Positions 1 through 8,348 of a DNA stretch of 64,000 bases are shown in pieces. Position numbers and translations under genes: made by a program. The DNA is from Burkholderia ubonensis (GTDB taxonomy: Bacteria > Pseudomonadota > Gammaproteobacteria > Burkholderiales > Burkholderiaceae). Below the pieces are notes generated by a model, which did no database searches, was not told where the DNA came from, and worked only from the letters and a program-made list of their open reading frames with translations. The stretch spans positions 1 through 64,000 of the forward strand of contig NZ_CADFEB010000011.1 in assembly GCF_902833085.1 (NCBI RefSeq), written 5' to 3'. How positions within the stretch are numbered: the first letter of the stretch is position 1; each line of letters starts with the position of its first letter.

Positions 1-1023
1 TCGGCGCACGCGCCCGTCCGACTCGGTGATCCGAATCTCGAGGTCGCCGTTCGAGCCGCTCGGATAGATGTCGGTGATCTCGAACGCGCCGGGCGGCACC
101 GGCGTCGAGTAGATCACGTAGCCGTTCTGCCGCACCTCCACGATCGCATTGCTCTCGGCAATGCCGCGCACGACCGGCGCGAAGCCGACTTCGCTGTCCG
201 GCAGCATGCCGAGATCGGTGCCGATCTGCGCGCCGACGAAGCGCACGCTGTCGAAGATGTCGCCGGACGTATACAGCTCGCCGGCCGCCACCTTGCTGCG
301 CAGGCGCCGGATGTCGCGCTCGACATAGGTACGGTTGCTGGTGAAGCGGCTCTTCGCACCCGTGGTGCCGGTGAGCGTCGATTCGTTGCGGAAACGCCAG
401 CCGCCGGCATTGAAGCCGTTGCGCAAACCGACGAAGTAGTACTCGTTGCTGTGGCCGTGGCTGTCGTTACGGCTGTAGCTCACCTGATAGTCGCTGTACA
501 GCGCGGGAATGCCGTCGTCCCACAGCGACTGGTCCACGTAGCCGCGCGAGGTGCGCGACACGTACAGCTGCGGAAAGCTGATGTTCAACGACAGCGTATT
601 GGATTCGAACTCCACCGAAGCGCCGTCCGCCACGGCGGGCAGGTCCACGATCGTCGTGTCGTCCGCGCCCGCGGCGATGCGCCCGTCCTTTTCCAGCCGC
701 GTGACGTTGACGCCGGCGGTGCGCAACAGCCCGAGCGTGACCATCGGTTTGACGGCGCCTTCCGCGTCCGCGCGGAACACGACGTCCTGGCGCTTGACCA
801 GCGTATGGTTCAGATAAACGTCGACGTCATAGCTGCCGGGCAGCACCGCGCTGCCCTTCTCGAAATAGCTCAGCTCGACCGGACCTTCACCCTTACGCAG
901 AAAGGACTCGTTGAACTCCACCGCGTGGCCCTGCGCCGGCAGCACCAGGCCGAGCAGCGCAAGGCACGGCGCGCCGATTTGCGCGGCCGTCCAGCTATCG
1001 ACTTCCTTCCTGACGTTCTCCAT
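1..1023 (-). CDS. Fimbrial outer-membrane usher, N-terminal 341 residues (cut by window edge)
   Basis: The reading frame starts at an ATG at 1023 and stays open to base 1, so the C-terminus lies outside the window. It has a signal-peptide-like start and then the usher N-domain pattern (VEFNESFL, ELSYFEKGSAVLPGSYDVDVYLN), followed by plug and barrel segments such as SGDIFDSVRFVGAQIGTD and EVRQNGYVIYSTPVPPGAFEI. Ushers of the FimD/PapC family form the outer-membrane pore that assembles and exports chaperone-bound pilins. It is the third gene of a subunit-chaperone-usher operon on this strand, 120 bases downstream of the chaperone. Family is certain; which fimbria it serves is not. Confidence 0.93.
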   Translation of the reverse strand, partial: MENVRKEVDSWTAAQIGAPCLALLGLVLPAQGHAVEFNESFLRKGEGPVELSYFEKGSAVLPGSYDVDVYLNHTLVKRQDVVFRADAEGAVKPMVTLGLLRTAGVNVTRLEKDGRIAAGADDTTIVDLPAVADGASVEFESNTLSLNISFPQLYVSRTSRGYVDQSLWDDGIPALYSDYQVSYSRNDSHGHSNEYYFVGLRNGFNAGGWRFRNESTLTGTTGAKSRFTSNRTYVERDIRRLRSKVAAGELYTSGDIFDSVRFVGAQIGTDLGMLPDSEVGFAPVVRGIAESNAIVEVRQNGYVIYSTPVPPGAFEITDIYPSGSNGDLEIRITESDGRVRR

Positions 1024-1143
1024 ACCCTTTCTCTATGTTGATTCACCTCCCGAGTGGCATCGCAAGCGCGAACATTCCACTCCCCACGGCAAGGGCCCGG
1101 GGATGACGAAGTTGAGGAGCGACGACCTACTGAACCGGCGGTG

Positions 1144-1857
1144 TCAACCGGTGGTGCCGTCGTGTGGTTCGACGGCGCCGTAGTCGTTGATCGATTCGAA
1201 GTGGACCTTGACGCCCGCTGCGGCGGCGCCGGCCGGCAGATCCTTGACCGCGAAATGGCGCGTGGCGGACGGCGGGACCATTTCCGCCGTCGCGTCGTAG
1301 TTCTTACCGCCGCTTTGAACCTTGACCGACGCCAGCGAGACGAAGTAAGCCGACGGGTTGCTGACTTCGAGCTGCGCCTTGCCGTCGCGTTGAACCAGCT
1401 TCCAGCGAAGCTGCGTTGGCGCTTCCTCGACCTTGCCGGGCAGGCCGGCGGGGCGGTAGAAGAGCTTGACGCGCTGGCGCACGGCAATCTGCAGCGTGTT
1501 GTCGTCCTTGGCCTTCTGCGGGATCTCCTGCACGTTGAGCCAGAACACCGACTCGCGATCGGCGGGCAGGCCCTGACCGTAGTAGAGGACGCGCAGCGTC
1601 TGCTGCTTCTCCGCGCCGAGGCGGCCGAGCGCCGGCGTGATCGCGAACGGCACGTCGGCTTTCCCGTCGCTCGCATCCATCCACGACTGGATCATCACGT
1701 CGGCCGGCGCGCGGTTGCGGACCAGAATCGACGCCTCCTTGCTCGGCGCGGCCAGCACGACGCGGGTACCGTCGAGCGTGACGCCAGCGAGCGAAGCGCC
1801 CGAAGACAACAACAGCGAACCGGCCAGGGCCAGCCCTGCAAAGTGGAATCGTTTCAT
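1144..1857 (-). CDS. Periplasmic fimbrial chaperone (FimC/PapD family)
   Basis: 237 residues with a signal peptide (ASLAG cleavage region). The two-domain PapD-like fold is indicated by VTLDGTRVVL, the conserved Arg (RNRAPADVMIQSW), the core motif ESVFWLNVQEIPQKAKDDNTLQIAVRQRVKLFYRP, and the C-domain segment ATRHFAVKDLPAG. Such chaperones cap pilins by donor-strand complementation and deliver them to the usher. Length is typical for the family (about 230-250 residues). It lies 53 bases downstream of the pilin gene and upstream of the usher, a normal operon order. Confidence 0.95.
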   Translation of the reverse strand: MKRFHFAGLALAGSLLLSSGASLAGVTLDGTRVVLAAPSKEASILVRNRAPADVMIQSWMDASDGKADVPFAITPALGRLGAEKQQTLRVLYYGQGLPADRESVFWLNVQEIPQKAKDDNTLQIAVRQRVKLFYRPAGLPGKVEEAPTQLRWKLVQRDGKAQLEVSNPSAYFVSLASVKVQSGGKNYDATAEMVPPSATRHFAVKDLPAGAAAAGVKVHFESINDYGAVEPHDGTTG

Positions 1858-1910
1858 GTCGAATGGGATATCGTTGGTCGGGCGGGGACGCGCCCCCGCC
1901 CGGGGGGGGA

Positions 1911-2504
1911 TTACTCGTAGGTCAGCGTGAACGGCAGCGTGCCGTTGGCGGTACCGGCCTCGACGTCGGTGCCGTTCTTCACGTAGCCGGCGCGCAGCGC
2001 CAGGTTCGCCGTGTAGGTCGGCGCCTCTTCCGTGCCGCCCTTCACCAGCGGTGCGTCGAACGTCTCGTTGGCGTTCAGGTTCAGCAGCGTGCCCGCGGTG
2101 TTGTAGATGCCGATGCCCACACCCTTGGCCGTGCCGGTGGTCTTCAGCAGCTTGTTGTTGGTGCCGTCAACGCCCGAACCGCTGGCCGGGTCGAAGCGCA
2201 CCTTGACCGTGTTCAGGCCCTTGCCCGTCGAACCGCAGTCGAGGCTGAGGTTGATCGCGGTGCCGGCCGCGATGCCGCCGCCGGCAGTGCCGCCCAGCGC
2301 GTCCGTGCTGACCTTGCCCATCTTGACGTCGATCGACTGCGCACCCTTGCCGCCGGTCACCGACGTACCGTTGCCGCCCGTGATGCCGCACGACGCCGCG
2401 ACGATTTCACCCGTGAAGTTGATCGTGCCATCCGCAGCATGAGCCGCGTTCATCGCCGCGAATGCCAAACCGGCTGCCGACATCATCATTGCAATCTTTT
2501 TCAT
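1911..2504 (-). CDS. Type 1-like major fimbrial subunit
   Basis: 197 residues with a Sec signal peptide (MKKIAMMMSAAGLAFAAMNAAHA, cut here for length) followed by DGTINFTGEIVAASCG, the conserved pilin start. The two cysteines of the pilin disulphide are present (AASCGITGG and LSLDCGSTG), and the C-terminus ends in alternating hydrophobic residues with a penultimate-type Tyr (LPFTLTYE) needed for chaperone binding. It is the first gene of the fimbrial operon. The 185-base gap upstream (2505-2689) is AT-richer and probably holds the operon promoter. The Gly/Thr-rich composition is usual for a structural pilin. Confidence 0.94.
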   Translation of the reverse strand: MKKIAMMMSAAGLAFAAMNAAHAADGTINFTGEIVAASCGITGGNGTSVTGGKGAQSIDVKMGKVSTDALGGTAGGGIAAGTAINLSLDCGSTGKGLNTVKVRFDPASGSGVDGTNNKLLKTTGTAKGVGIGIYNTAGTLLNLNANETFDAPLVKGGTEEAPTYTANLALRAGYVKNGTDVEAGTANGTLPFTLTYE

Positions 2505-2689
2505 TTCGAGTTCACTTAATCATTAATGGAGAATTACCGGCGACATCGTTCGATCCGAACGCACGCCGCCTTACCTTCTGTACAACTAAACTACTTTCGA
2601 TTTAAGCGTCCTTGGCCACCCCGCAATTGAGAAAATTGAAACCTCCCCCGGCACGCCGGCCGGGGGCCGGAACCGTCACGAATACCCGG

Positions 2690-3370
2690 TTATCGGTCCT
2701 CGACGCCGCCCATGGTGGAATCGTCGACCAGATCGAGAAAGATCGCGCACTTGATCAGCTCGACATCGTTCTTCACGCCAAGCTTCTGCATTGCGCTCGC
2801 CTTTTGTGCGCTGATCGTTTGCTTGCCCTTGTTCAGCAGTCTGGCGATCTCGTTGACCGACAGACCGGACAGGTAGAGCCGGATCACCCCGATCTCGCGC
2901 GGCGACAGCCTCGCCGCACGCGCCCCCCCGCGATTTGCGTCGACGTCATCGAGCGCACCCTTGATCGTCGGCGACAGATAATTGCCGCCCCCGTAGCTCG
3001 AATGAATCGCGGTGACGATGTGGCCGATGTCGTCGAACTTGCTGACGACGCTCGACACGCCCCGCGCCAGGATCGAGCGAATGATCACCGGGTTCTGGTA
3101 CGTCAGCAGCGTGACGATGCCGACCTTCGGGAACGTGCGCCGCAAGTAGCCGAGCAGCGCCAGCCCTTCCATCTGCCCGTTGCCGCGCATCGAGTAATCG
3201 ATGAGCGCGATGTCGCAGCTCTGTCGGGCGAGCGACCCGATCAGCTCGTCAGCGCTCTTGTACATGCCGACCAGCTTGATTGCGCTCGTACTGCTTGCGA
3301 TAAACTCCATCCCCGCCAGCGCCAACGGCCTGTCATTGGCGAAGACGGTCTGAACACTGAACTTCCCCAT
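2690..3370 (-). CDS. RcsB-like response regulator (REC + LuxR-type HTH)
   Basis: 226 residues from the ATG at 3370, which has a GGGGAG ribosome-binding site 5 bases upstream; the frame is open to 3445 but those starts lack one. The receiver domain (about 4-125) has the phospho-acceptor Asp in ALIDYSMRG and the switch Lys in VVSKFD. The HTH (about 150-210) reads LSPREIGVIRLYLSG then TISAQKASAMQKLGVKND, close to the recognition helix of enterobacterial RcsB (TISSQKKSAMMKLGVEND). FimZ/RcsB/BvgA-type regulators often control fimbriae. No sensor kinase is adjacent. It lies upstream of the fimbrial operon on the same strand. A palindrome like the RcsB box is located at 3536-3549. Confidence 0.9.
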   Translation of the reverse strand: MGKFSVQTVFANDRPLALAGMEFIASSTSAIKLVGMYKSADELIGSLARQSCDIALIDYSMRGNGQMEGLALLGYLRRTFPKVGIVTLLTYQNPVIIRSILARGVSSVVSKFDDIGHIVTAIHSSYGGGNYLSPTIKGALDDVDANRGGARAARLSPREIGVIRLYLSGLSVNEIARLLNKGKQTISAQKASAMQKLGVKNDVELIKCAIFLDLVDDSTMGGVEDR

Positions 3371-3535
3371 AAGCACTCCCCGCAACGCTGCAATTTCGGC
3401 CGTGGTCATCGGCGCCGTATCCGGCCTCCCGGATTCGGAGAACAACGAGCAGCGATATCTATCTCATGGACTTAATTGTAAGAATCGTCATGTTCGCGAG
3501 ATATGGGACACCGGCTTATTCGATTGGCAAAAAAA

Positions 3536-3549
3536 TAAGACTAGTCTTA
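3536..3549. promoter_or_regulatory. RcsB-box-like 14-bp palindrome
   Basis: TAAGACTAGTCTTA is a perfect 14-bp palindrome in an AT-rich gap between the divergent RcsB-like regulator and the gene at 3668. The known RcsB box has the form TAAGA-N4-TCTTA, and the neighbouring regulator has an RcsB-type recognition helix. A role in autoregulation or in control of the divergent gene is inferred. Confidence 0.6.
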
Positions 3550-3667
3550 GATATGACGTTTTTTTACAGTTATTCCGCACCAGTTCGTACAGATTCGATG
3601 CTCACTTCGAACGCGAACGATGGATTATCGCGAGCGATGACGCCTGCCAAACGATGGAAAAAGAGAG

Positions 3668-4057
3668 ATGAAACTGGAAGTGGAACGCAAACCCGATCTT
3701 GCCGAGCCGACGCCCGTGCAGATCAAGCGCGCACTACGATCGTTGAAAAGCTACGGCCGGCACTCGTTCGCGTCGCTGACCAGCGAAGCCGGCAGCTATG
3801 TGCAGGTTGCCGGAGGCGGCGTCACCTGCATGGTCGAGCATTTCGAAGCGATGACCGGAAAGCGCTCGCGGGCATTCCACGACAGACCCAATGCCGCGTT
3901 TCCCGACGGCACCATCCTGGCGTTCGGTGCGGGCGAGGTACCAATGCAATCGGACGAATGGTTCATGGCCGATCAGGTCATCGAGCTGTTTCTCGCGTTT
4001 CATGCGAACGCACCGTTTCCGGACTTCGTCCGCTGGCGTCCGGCGCCGGGCTTCTGA
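3668..4057 (+). CDS. Conserved small protein of unknown function, immunity-protein-like
   Basis: 129 residues with no signal peptide or membrane segment. The start is supported by an AAGAG-type site just upstream. The middle has SYVQVAGGGVTCMVE and the end has DEWFMADQVIELFLAF followed by FVRWR. That pattern (an xYVQVAGG strand, then a helix before a WR C-terminus) resembles families annotated as immunity proteins of deaminase-type toxins. This is a weak family impression and no toxin gene is adjacent. The gene is divergent from the RcsB-like regulator across an AT-rich gap with a palindrome at 3536-3549, and convergent with the AraC gene. Confidence 0.75.
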   Translation: MKLEVERKPDLAEPTPVQIKRALRSLKSYGRHSFASLTSEAGSYVQVAGGGVTCMVEHFEAMTGKRSRAFHDRPNAAFPDGTILAFGAGEVPMQSDEWFMADQVIELFLAFHANAPFPDFVRWRPAPGF

Positions 4058-4099
4058 GCGCGCGCCGGGCGACCGACCGACACACGTCGGCCGCCGCCC

Positions 4100-5023
4100 T
4101 CACCCCAACAATTCCTTCCGCCTCAACTGCACGACATCCCGCAGCGGCGGCGCGCCGAACAGCCGGCTGTATTCGCGGCTGAACTGCGAAGCGCTCTCAT
4201 ACCCGACGCTCGCGGCCACCGACCCGACGTCCCCGCCCTGCCGCAACAGCAGCCTGCGCGCCTCGTGCAGCCGAAGCTGCTTCTGATACTGCAGCGGGCT
4301 CAGCGTCGTCACGTTCTTGAAGTGATGATGCAGCGACGACACGCTCATGTTGACCGCCTGCGCCAGCGTCTCGACCCGCATCGGCTCCGCGAAATGATCG
4401 CGGAGCCACTCGATCGCCCGCGCGATCCGGTGCGTCTGGCTCCCCGCCACCGCCATGTGCCGCAGCCGCGCGCCCTGCTCGCTCGTCATCAGCCGGTAGA
4501 TCAGCTCCTTCTCGATCAGCGGCGCCAGCACCGGGATGTCGGCCGGCGCATCGAGCAGCCGCACCAGCCGCAACGCCGCGTCGAACAGCGGCGGCGTCAG
4601 CTCGGCCAGCGCGATCCCCTCGCCTTCCGGGCCGGGCTGCGCGTCGGGCAGCCGCATCTCCGCCGCCAGCTCGACGATCCGCTGCGGATCGAGCGCGAAC
4701 GACAGGCACAGATACGGCGCGTCCGGTGACGCCTGCGTCACCCGCGACAGGATCGGCAAGTCGATCGACGTAATCAGGCAATGCTGCGTGTCGTATTCGT
4801 AGGCCTGATCGGCGACCACCACCCGCTTTGCACCCTGCGCGGCGAGCACGAACGCGGCGCGCGACACGCCGCAGCCGAGATCGACCGGATGCGTATGCTT
4901 GTGAAACGCCAGCGCGGGAATCGCCGTCGCGTGCGAGCCGTCGACCGGCGCAAAGCGGCTGATCAGCGCCGCCAGTTCGCGCCGCCCGGATTCGCGCGAC
5001 GCGGCAATATCGGTCATGTCCAT
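4100..5023 (-). CDS. AraC-family transcriptional regulator (AraC_N type)
   Basis: 307 residues. The N-terminal half (about 25-190) has the AraC_N cupin pattern (AAQGAKRVVVADQAYEYD, HCLITSIDLPI). The C-terminal double HTH (about 205-300) has IARAIEWLRDHFAEPMRVETLAQAVNMSVSSLHHHFK and ASVGYESASQFSREYSRLFG (key segments). It is divergent from iorAB, and the 187-base gap holds two 12-bp direct repeats 21 bp apart, the spacing expected for an AraC-type operator. The likely role is control of iorAB. The ligand is unknown. Confidence 0.92.
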   Translation of the reverse strand: MDMTDIAASRESGRRELAALISRFAPVDGSHATAIPALAFHKHTHPVDLGCGVSRAAFVLAAQGAKRVVVADQAYEYDTQHCLITSIDLPILSRVTQASPDAPYLCLSFALDPQRIVELAAEMRLPDAQPGPEGEGIALAELTPPLFDAALRLVRLLDAPADIPVLAPLIEKELIYRLMTSEQGARLRHMAVAGSQTHRIARAIEWLRDHFAEPMRVETLAQAVNMSVSSLHHHFKNVTTLSPLQYQKQLRLHEARRLLLRQGGDVGSVAASVGYESASQFSREYSRLFGAPPLRDVVQLRRKELLG

Positions 5024-5093
5024 CAGGATTCCCTCGATTCGTCCATTTCCCCGTGTCGCGGGAGCTTAGCGAAGCCGGCGGGCTCACGCCGGG

Positions 5094-5126
5094 AATTTGC
5101 AGGATCGTTCAAGAAATTTGCAGAAT
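5094..5126. promoter_or_regulatory. Direct-repeat operator candidate between araC-type gene and iorA
   Basis: AATTTGCAGGAT (5094-5105) and AATTTGCAGAAT (5115-5126) match at 11 of 12 positions and are offset by 21 bp, two helical turns. They lie between the divergent AraC-type regulator and iorA. AraC-family proteins commonly bind two direct half-sites at this spacing; the binding protein is inferred. Confidence 0.6.
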
Positions 5127-5210
5127 TAGGTAGACGAAAAAACCGCGCCGTCGCGCACACTGCCGCCTATCCGGGCTTCGCACCGGGTTTTCCCCACGGA
5201 GACACAACCC

Positions 5211-5672
5211 ATGTCCACATCGTTTGTCCTCAACGGCAAGAACGTCACGCTCGATGTCGATCCGACGACGCCCGTCCTCTGGGCGATCCGCGAACACGCC
5301 GGCCTCACCGGCACCAAGTTCGGCTGCGGAATGGCGCAGTGCGGCGCGTGCACGGTCCATCTCGAAGGCCAGGCCGTGCGCTCGTGCGTGCTGCCGGTCG
5401 CCGGCATCGCAGGCAAGCACGTCACGACGATCGAAGGACTTCAGAGCAAGCCCGCCCGGGCCGTGCAGGCCGCGTGGGTCAAGCTGCAGGTGCCGCAATG
5501 CGGCTATTGTCAGTCCGGCCAGATCATGTCCGCAACCGCTCTCCTCGAACAGAACCCGAAGCCGACCGACGCCGACATCGACGCCGCGATGAACGGCAAC
5601 ATCTGCCGCTGCGCGACCTATGCCCGCATCCGCGCCGCGATCCACGACGCCGCCGCAACCCTGGGGGCATGA
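5211..5672 (+). CDS. iorA: Isoquinoline 1-oxidoreductase-type alpha subunit, [2Fe-2S] protein
   Basis: 153 residues. The plant-type ferredoxin cluster motif is seen as CGMAQCGACTVH with a later Cys, and the second all-helical cluster as CGYCQSGQ and NICRCATYARIRAA. This two-cluster architecture is typical of small subunits of molybdenum hydroxylases of the IorA type, which pass electrons from the Mo site. Length is normal. It overlaps or abuts the large subunit gene (ATGA at 5669-5672), so the two are translationally coupled. The substrate in this organism is not shown; aldehydes or N-heterocycles are both possible in this family. Confidence 0.93.
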   Translation: MSTSFVLNGKNVTLDVDPTTPVLWAIREHAGLTGTKFGCGMAQCGACTVHLEGQAVRSCVLPVAGIAGKHVTTIEGLQSKPARAVQAAWVKLQVPQCGYCQSGQIMSATALLEQNPKPTDADIDAAMNGNICRCATYARIRAAIHDAAATLGA

Positions 5673-5674
5673 TC

Positions 5675-7885
5675 ATGACGACCGGAATCGATTCCCCGAA
5701 TGCAGTCCGCCCCGCACGCCGCACGTTCCTGAAGGCCGCCGGCGCCGCCGCGGCCGTCAGCCTCACCGTCGGCTTCGAATGGTTCGGCATGGGCCGCCGC
5801 GCACTCGCCGCCACCGCGCCCGCCGCCGAGTTCGCTCCGAACGCGTTCCTGCGCATCACGCCCGACGGCCTCGTCACCGTCGTCGCCAAGCACGTCGAAA
5901 TGGGCCAGGGCGCATACACCGGCATCGCGACGATCGTCGCCGAGGAACTGGACGCCGACTGGTCGAGCGTGCGCGTCGAAAGCGCGCCCGCCGACGCGAA
6001 ACGCTACGCGAACCTGGCGTTCGGCACGATGCAGGGCACGGGCGGCAGCTCGGCGATGGCGAACTCGTGGCAGCAGCTGCGCGAAGCCGGCGGGAAGGCC
6101 CGCGCGATGCTCGTGTCGGCCGCCGCGGCCCGCTGGAACGTGCCGGCCGGCGAGCTGACGACGCAGGACGGCTTCGTCATCCACGCGAAGACCGGCAAGC
6201 AGGCCAGCTACGGCACTCTCGTCGCGCAGGCCGCGAAGCTGCCGGTCCCGGCGAACGTGATGCTGAAGCAGCCCGCCGAGTTTCGCCTGATCGGCCACCG
6301 GATTCCGCGCGTCGATGCCGCGCCGAAGTCGAACGGCACCGCGCAGTTCACGCTCGACGTCGCGTTTCCGGGAATGCTGGTCGCGCTGCTGCAGCGGCCG
6401 CCGCGCTTCGGCGCCACCGTCAAGTCGTTCGACGCGTCGGGCGCGAAGGCGGTGCCGGGCGTCGTGTCGGTCGTGCAGGTGCCGCGCGGCGTCGCGGTGG
6501 TCGCGACGGGCTTCTGGGCCGCGAAACAGGGCCGCGACGCGCTGAAGGTCGAATGGGACGATACGCACGCCGAGAAGCGCGGCTCGGACGCGATCCTGCG
6601 CGAATACCGGCAGCTCGCGAACCAGCCCGGCGCGCCGGCCCGCACCGACGGCGACGCCGGCGCCGCGATCGCCGGCGCGGCGCGCAAGCTCAGCGCGACG
6701 TACGAATTCCCGTACCTCGCGCACGCGCCGATGGAGCCGCTCGACGCGGTGGTGAAGCTGACGCCCGACGGCTGCGAGATCTGGGCCGGCGATCAGTTCC
6801 AGACCATCGACCAGGCCAATGCCGCGCAGGTCGCGGGCCTGAAGCCCGATCAGGTGAAGATCCACACGCTGTACGCGGGCGGCAGCTTCGGCCGGCGCGC
6901 GAACGCGTGGTCGGACTACGTGGTCGAGGCCGTGTCGATCGCGAAGGCGCTCGGCGCGAACGGCAAGCCGGTCAAGCTGCAGTGGACGCGCGAGGACGAC
7001 ATCACGGGCGGCCTCTATCGCCCGATGTACGTCCACAAGCTCGACGCGGGGCTGACCGCGGACGGCAAGCTGATCGGCTGGCGGCACCGGATCGTCGGCC
7101 AGTCGATCCTCGCCGGCACGCCGTTCGAGGCGGTGATGGTCAAGAACGGGATCGACGCGACGTCGGTCGAGGGCGCGGCGAACCTGCCGTACGCGGTGCC
7201 GAACGTGTCGGTCGAGCTGACCACCACGAAGACCGGCGTGCCGGTGCTGTGGTGGCGCGTCGTCGGCAGCTCGCACACCGCGTATGCGGTCGAGGCGTTC
7301 ATCGACGAAGCCGCGCACGCGGCGGGCAAGGACCCGTATGCGTTCCGCCGCGACCTGCTCGCAAAGGAGCCGCGCATGCGCGCGGTGCTCGAGCTCGCGG
7401 CCGAGAAGGCCGGCTGGGACCCGGCGAAGCCGCTGCCGAAGGGGCGCGGACGCGGGATCGCGGTGGCCGAGGCGTTCAAGAGCTATGTCGCGCAGGTCGC
7501 CGAGGTATCGGTCGGCGCGGACGGCAAGGTGAAGGTGGAGCGCATCGTCTGCGCGGTCGACTGCGGGATCGCGATCAACCCCGACATCGTCGCCGCGCAG
7601 ATGGAAGGCGGCATCGGCTTCGGTCTCGGCGCGGTGATGCACAGCGCGATCACGCTGAAGGACGGCCAGGTCGAGCAGCGCAACTTCGACGGCTACCAGG
7701 TGCTGCGCATCGCCGAGATGCCGAAGGTCGAGGTCTACATCGTGCCGTCGGCCGAGGCGCCGACCGGCGTCGGCGAGCCCGGCGTCGCGCCGGTCGGGCC
7801 GGCTGTGGCGAACGCGATCTTCGCGGCGACGGGCAAGCGGCATTACACGCTGCCGTTCGATTCGGGGGATACGGCAAAGGCCTGA
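5675..7885 (+). CDS. iorB: Isoquinoline 1-oxidoreductase-type beta subunit, molybdopterin-binding
   Basis: 736 residues from the ATG at 5675, chosen because a GGGGG site (5663-5667) lies 7 bases upstream; an ATG at 5669 overlapping the iorA stop is the alternative. A twin-arginine signal (RRTFLKAAGAAAAVSLTVGF) suggests export of the folded, cofactor-loaded enzyme to the periplasm together with IorA. Molybdenum-hydroxylase large-subunit motifs include VEMGQGAYTG, GGSFGRRAN, LWWRVVGSSHTAYAVEAFIDE and the C-terminal PTGVGEPGVAPVGPAVANA, which contains the GEPG catalytic Glu. No maturation factor (XdhC-type) gene is adjacent. Very likely IorB family; substrate unknown. Confidence 0.93.
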   Translation: MTTGIDSPNAVRPARRTFLKAAGAAAAVSLTVGFEWFGMGRRALAATAPAAEFAPNAFLRITPDGLVTVVAKHVEMGQGAYTGIATIVAEELDADWSSVRVESAPADAKRYANLAFGTMQGTGGSSAMANSWQQLREAGGKARAMLVSAAAARWNVPAGELTTQDGFVIHAKTGKQASYGTLVAQAAKLPVPANVMLKQPAEFRLIGHRIPRVDAAPKSNGTAQFTLDVAFPGMLVALLQRPPRFGATVKSFDASGAKAVPGVVSVVQVPRGVAVVATGFWAAKQGRDALKVEWDDTHAEKRGSDAILREYRQLANQPGAPARTDGDAGAAIAGAARKLSATYEFPYLAHAPMEPLDAVVKLTPDGCEIWAGDQFQTIDQANAAQVAGLKPDQVKIHTLYAGGSFGRRANAWSDYVVEAVSIAKALGANGKPVKLQWTREDDITGGLYRPMYVHKLDAGLTADGKLIGWRHRIVGQSILAGTPFEAVMVKNGIDATSVEGAANLPYAVPNVSVELTTTKTGVPVLWWRVVGSSHTAYAVEAFIDEAAHAAGKDPYAFRRDLLAKEPRMRAVLELAAEKAGWDPAKPLPKGRGRGIAVAEAFKSYVAQVAEVSVGADGKVKVERIVCAVDCGIAINPDIVAAQMEGGIGFGLGAVMHSAITLKDGQVEQRNFDGYQVLRIAEMPKVEVYIVPSAEAPTGVGEPGVAPVGPAVANAIFAATGKRHYTLPFDSGDTAKA

Positions 7886-8348
7886 TGCGTGGATAGGTCG
7901 GCCGCAGGGGGTGAAAGGCACCTTGCGGCCGGTATTTTCGAATGATCCATGTAGAGTTCAATGTTCGCGACAAATCGACGCAACCATTTGATTTACATGA
8001 TTTTTTATAAACTTCACCAGAGTTCGATGTAGGGTTTCAAATCGCGTAGCTACCGGTCCCGCCTGCCGCCCGCTCCAAGCACACCGCGCCAGCCGTCCGA
8101 TCCTATCTCCCGACGTTACGTCTGACGTAACGCCCGTAACATCCCCCGCCGATGCTACGTAACAATCCTTCAGCAGCGCATCGCGCCCCGCCCGCCCGGG
8201 CCGCGTTAAAAATTCTTTGAGATTCAACGCCCGCGTGCCTTCCCTTCGCCCAGCGCAGCGGCGCGCCGCCATCGTCTGCCCGCATGGCCCGAAATTTGCA
8301 GTAATCCATTGGCAAAAACACTCCTTCAACGGACATACGAGGGCCGCC
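7886..8348. other. 463-bp intergenic region upstream of the T3SS-proximal regulator
   Basis: No convincing gene is seen. It contains an AT-rich block at 7990-8020, the palindrome at 8114-8132, further GTAAC half-sites at 8136-8140 and 8159-8163, and an AATTTGCAG element at 8293-8301 that matches the repeats upstream of iorA. The gene at 8349 has a GAGGG site at 8339-8343. Confidence 0.6.
8114..8132. promoter_or_regulatory. 19-bp perfect palindrome upstream of the OmpR-type regulator
   Basis: CGTTACGTC-T-GACGTAACG has 9-bp perfect arms around one base. Two further GTAAC half-sites follow at 8136-8140 and 8159-8163. It lies about 220 bp upstream of the regulator start at 8349, so it is a candidate operator. 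The protein that binds it is not known. Confidence 0.5.

Noticed and set aside
5618..7921. A 767-codon open frame antisense to iorB
   Set aside because: The sense strand encodes a fully recognisable molybdenum hydroxylase; the antisense translation has only Arg/Asp-rich low-complexity sequence.
8293..8301. AATTTGCAG as a second AraC-type operator for the T3SS regulator
   Set aside because: Only a single copy is present here, without the 21-bp partner seen before iorA, so it is mentioned but not annotated as an operator.
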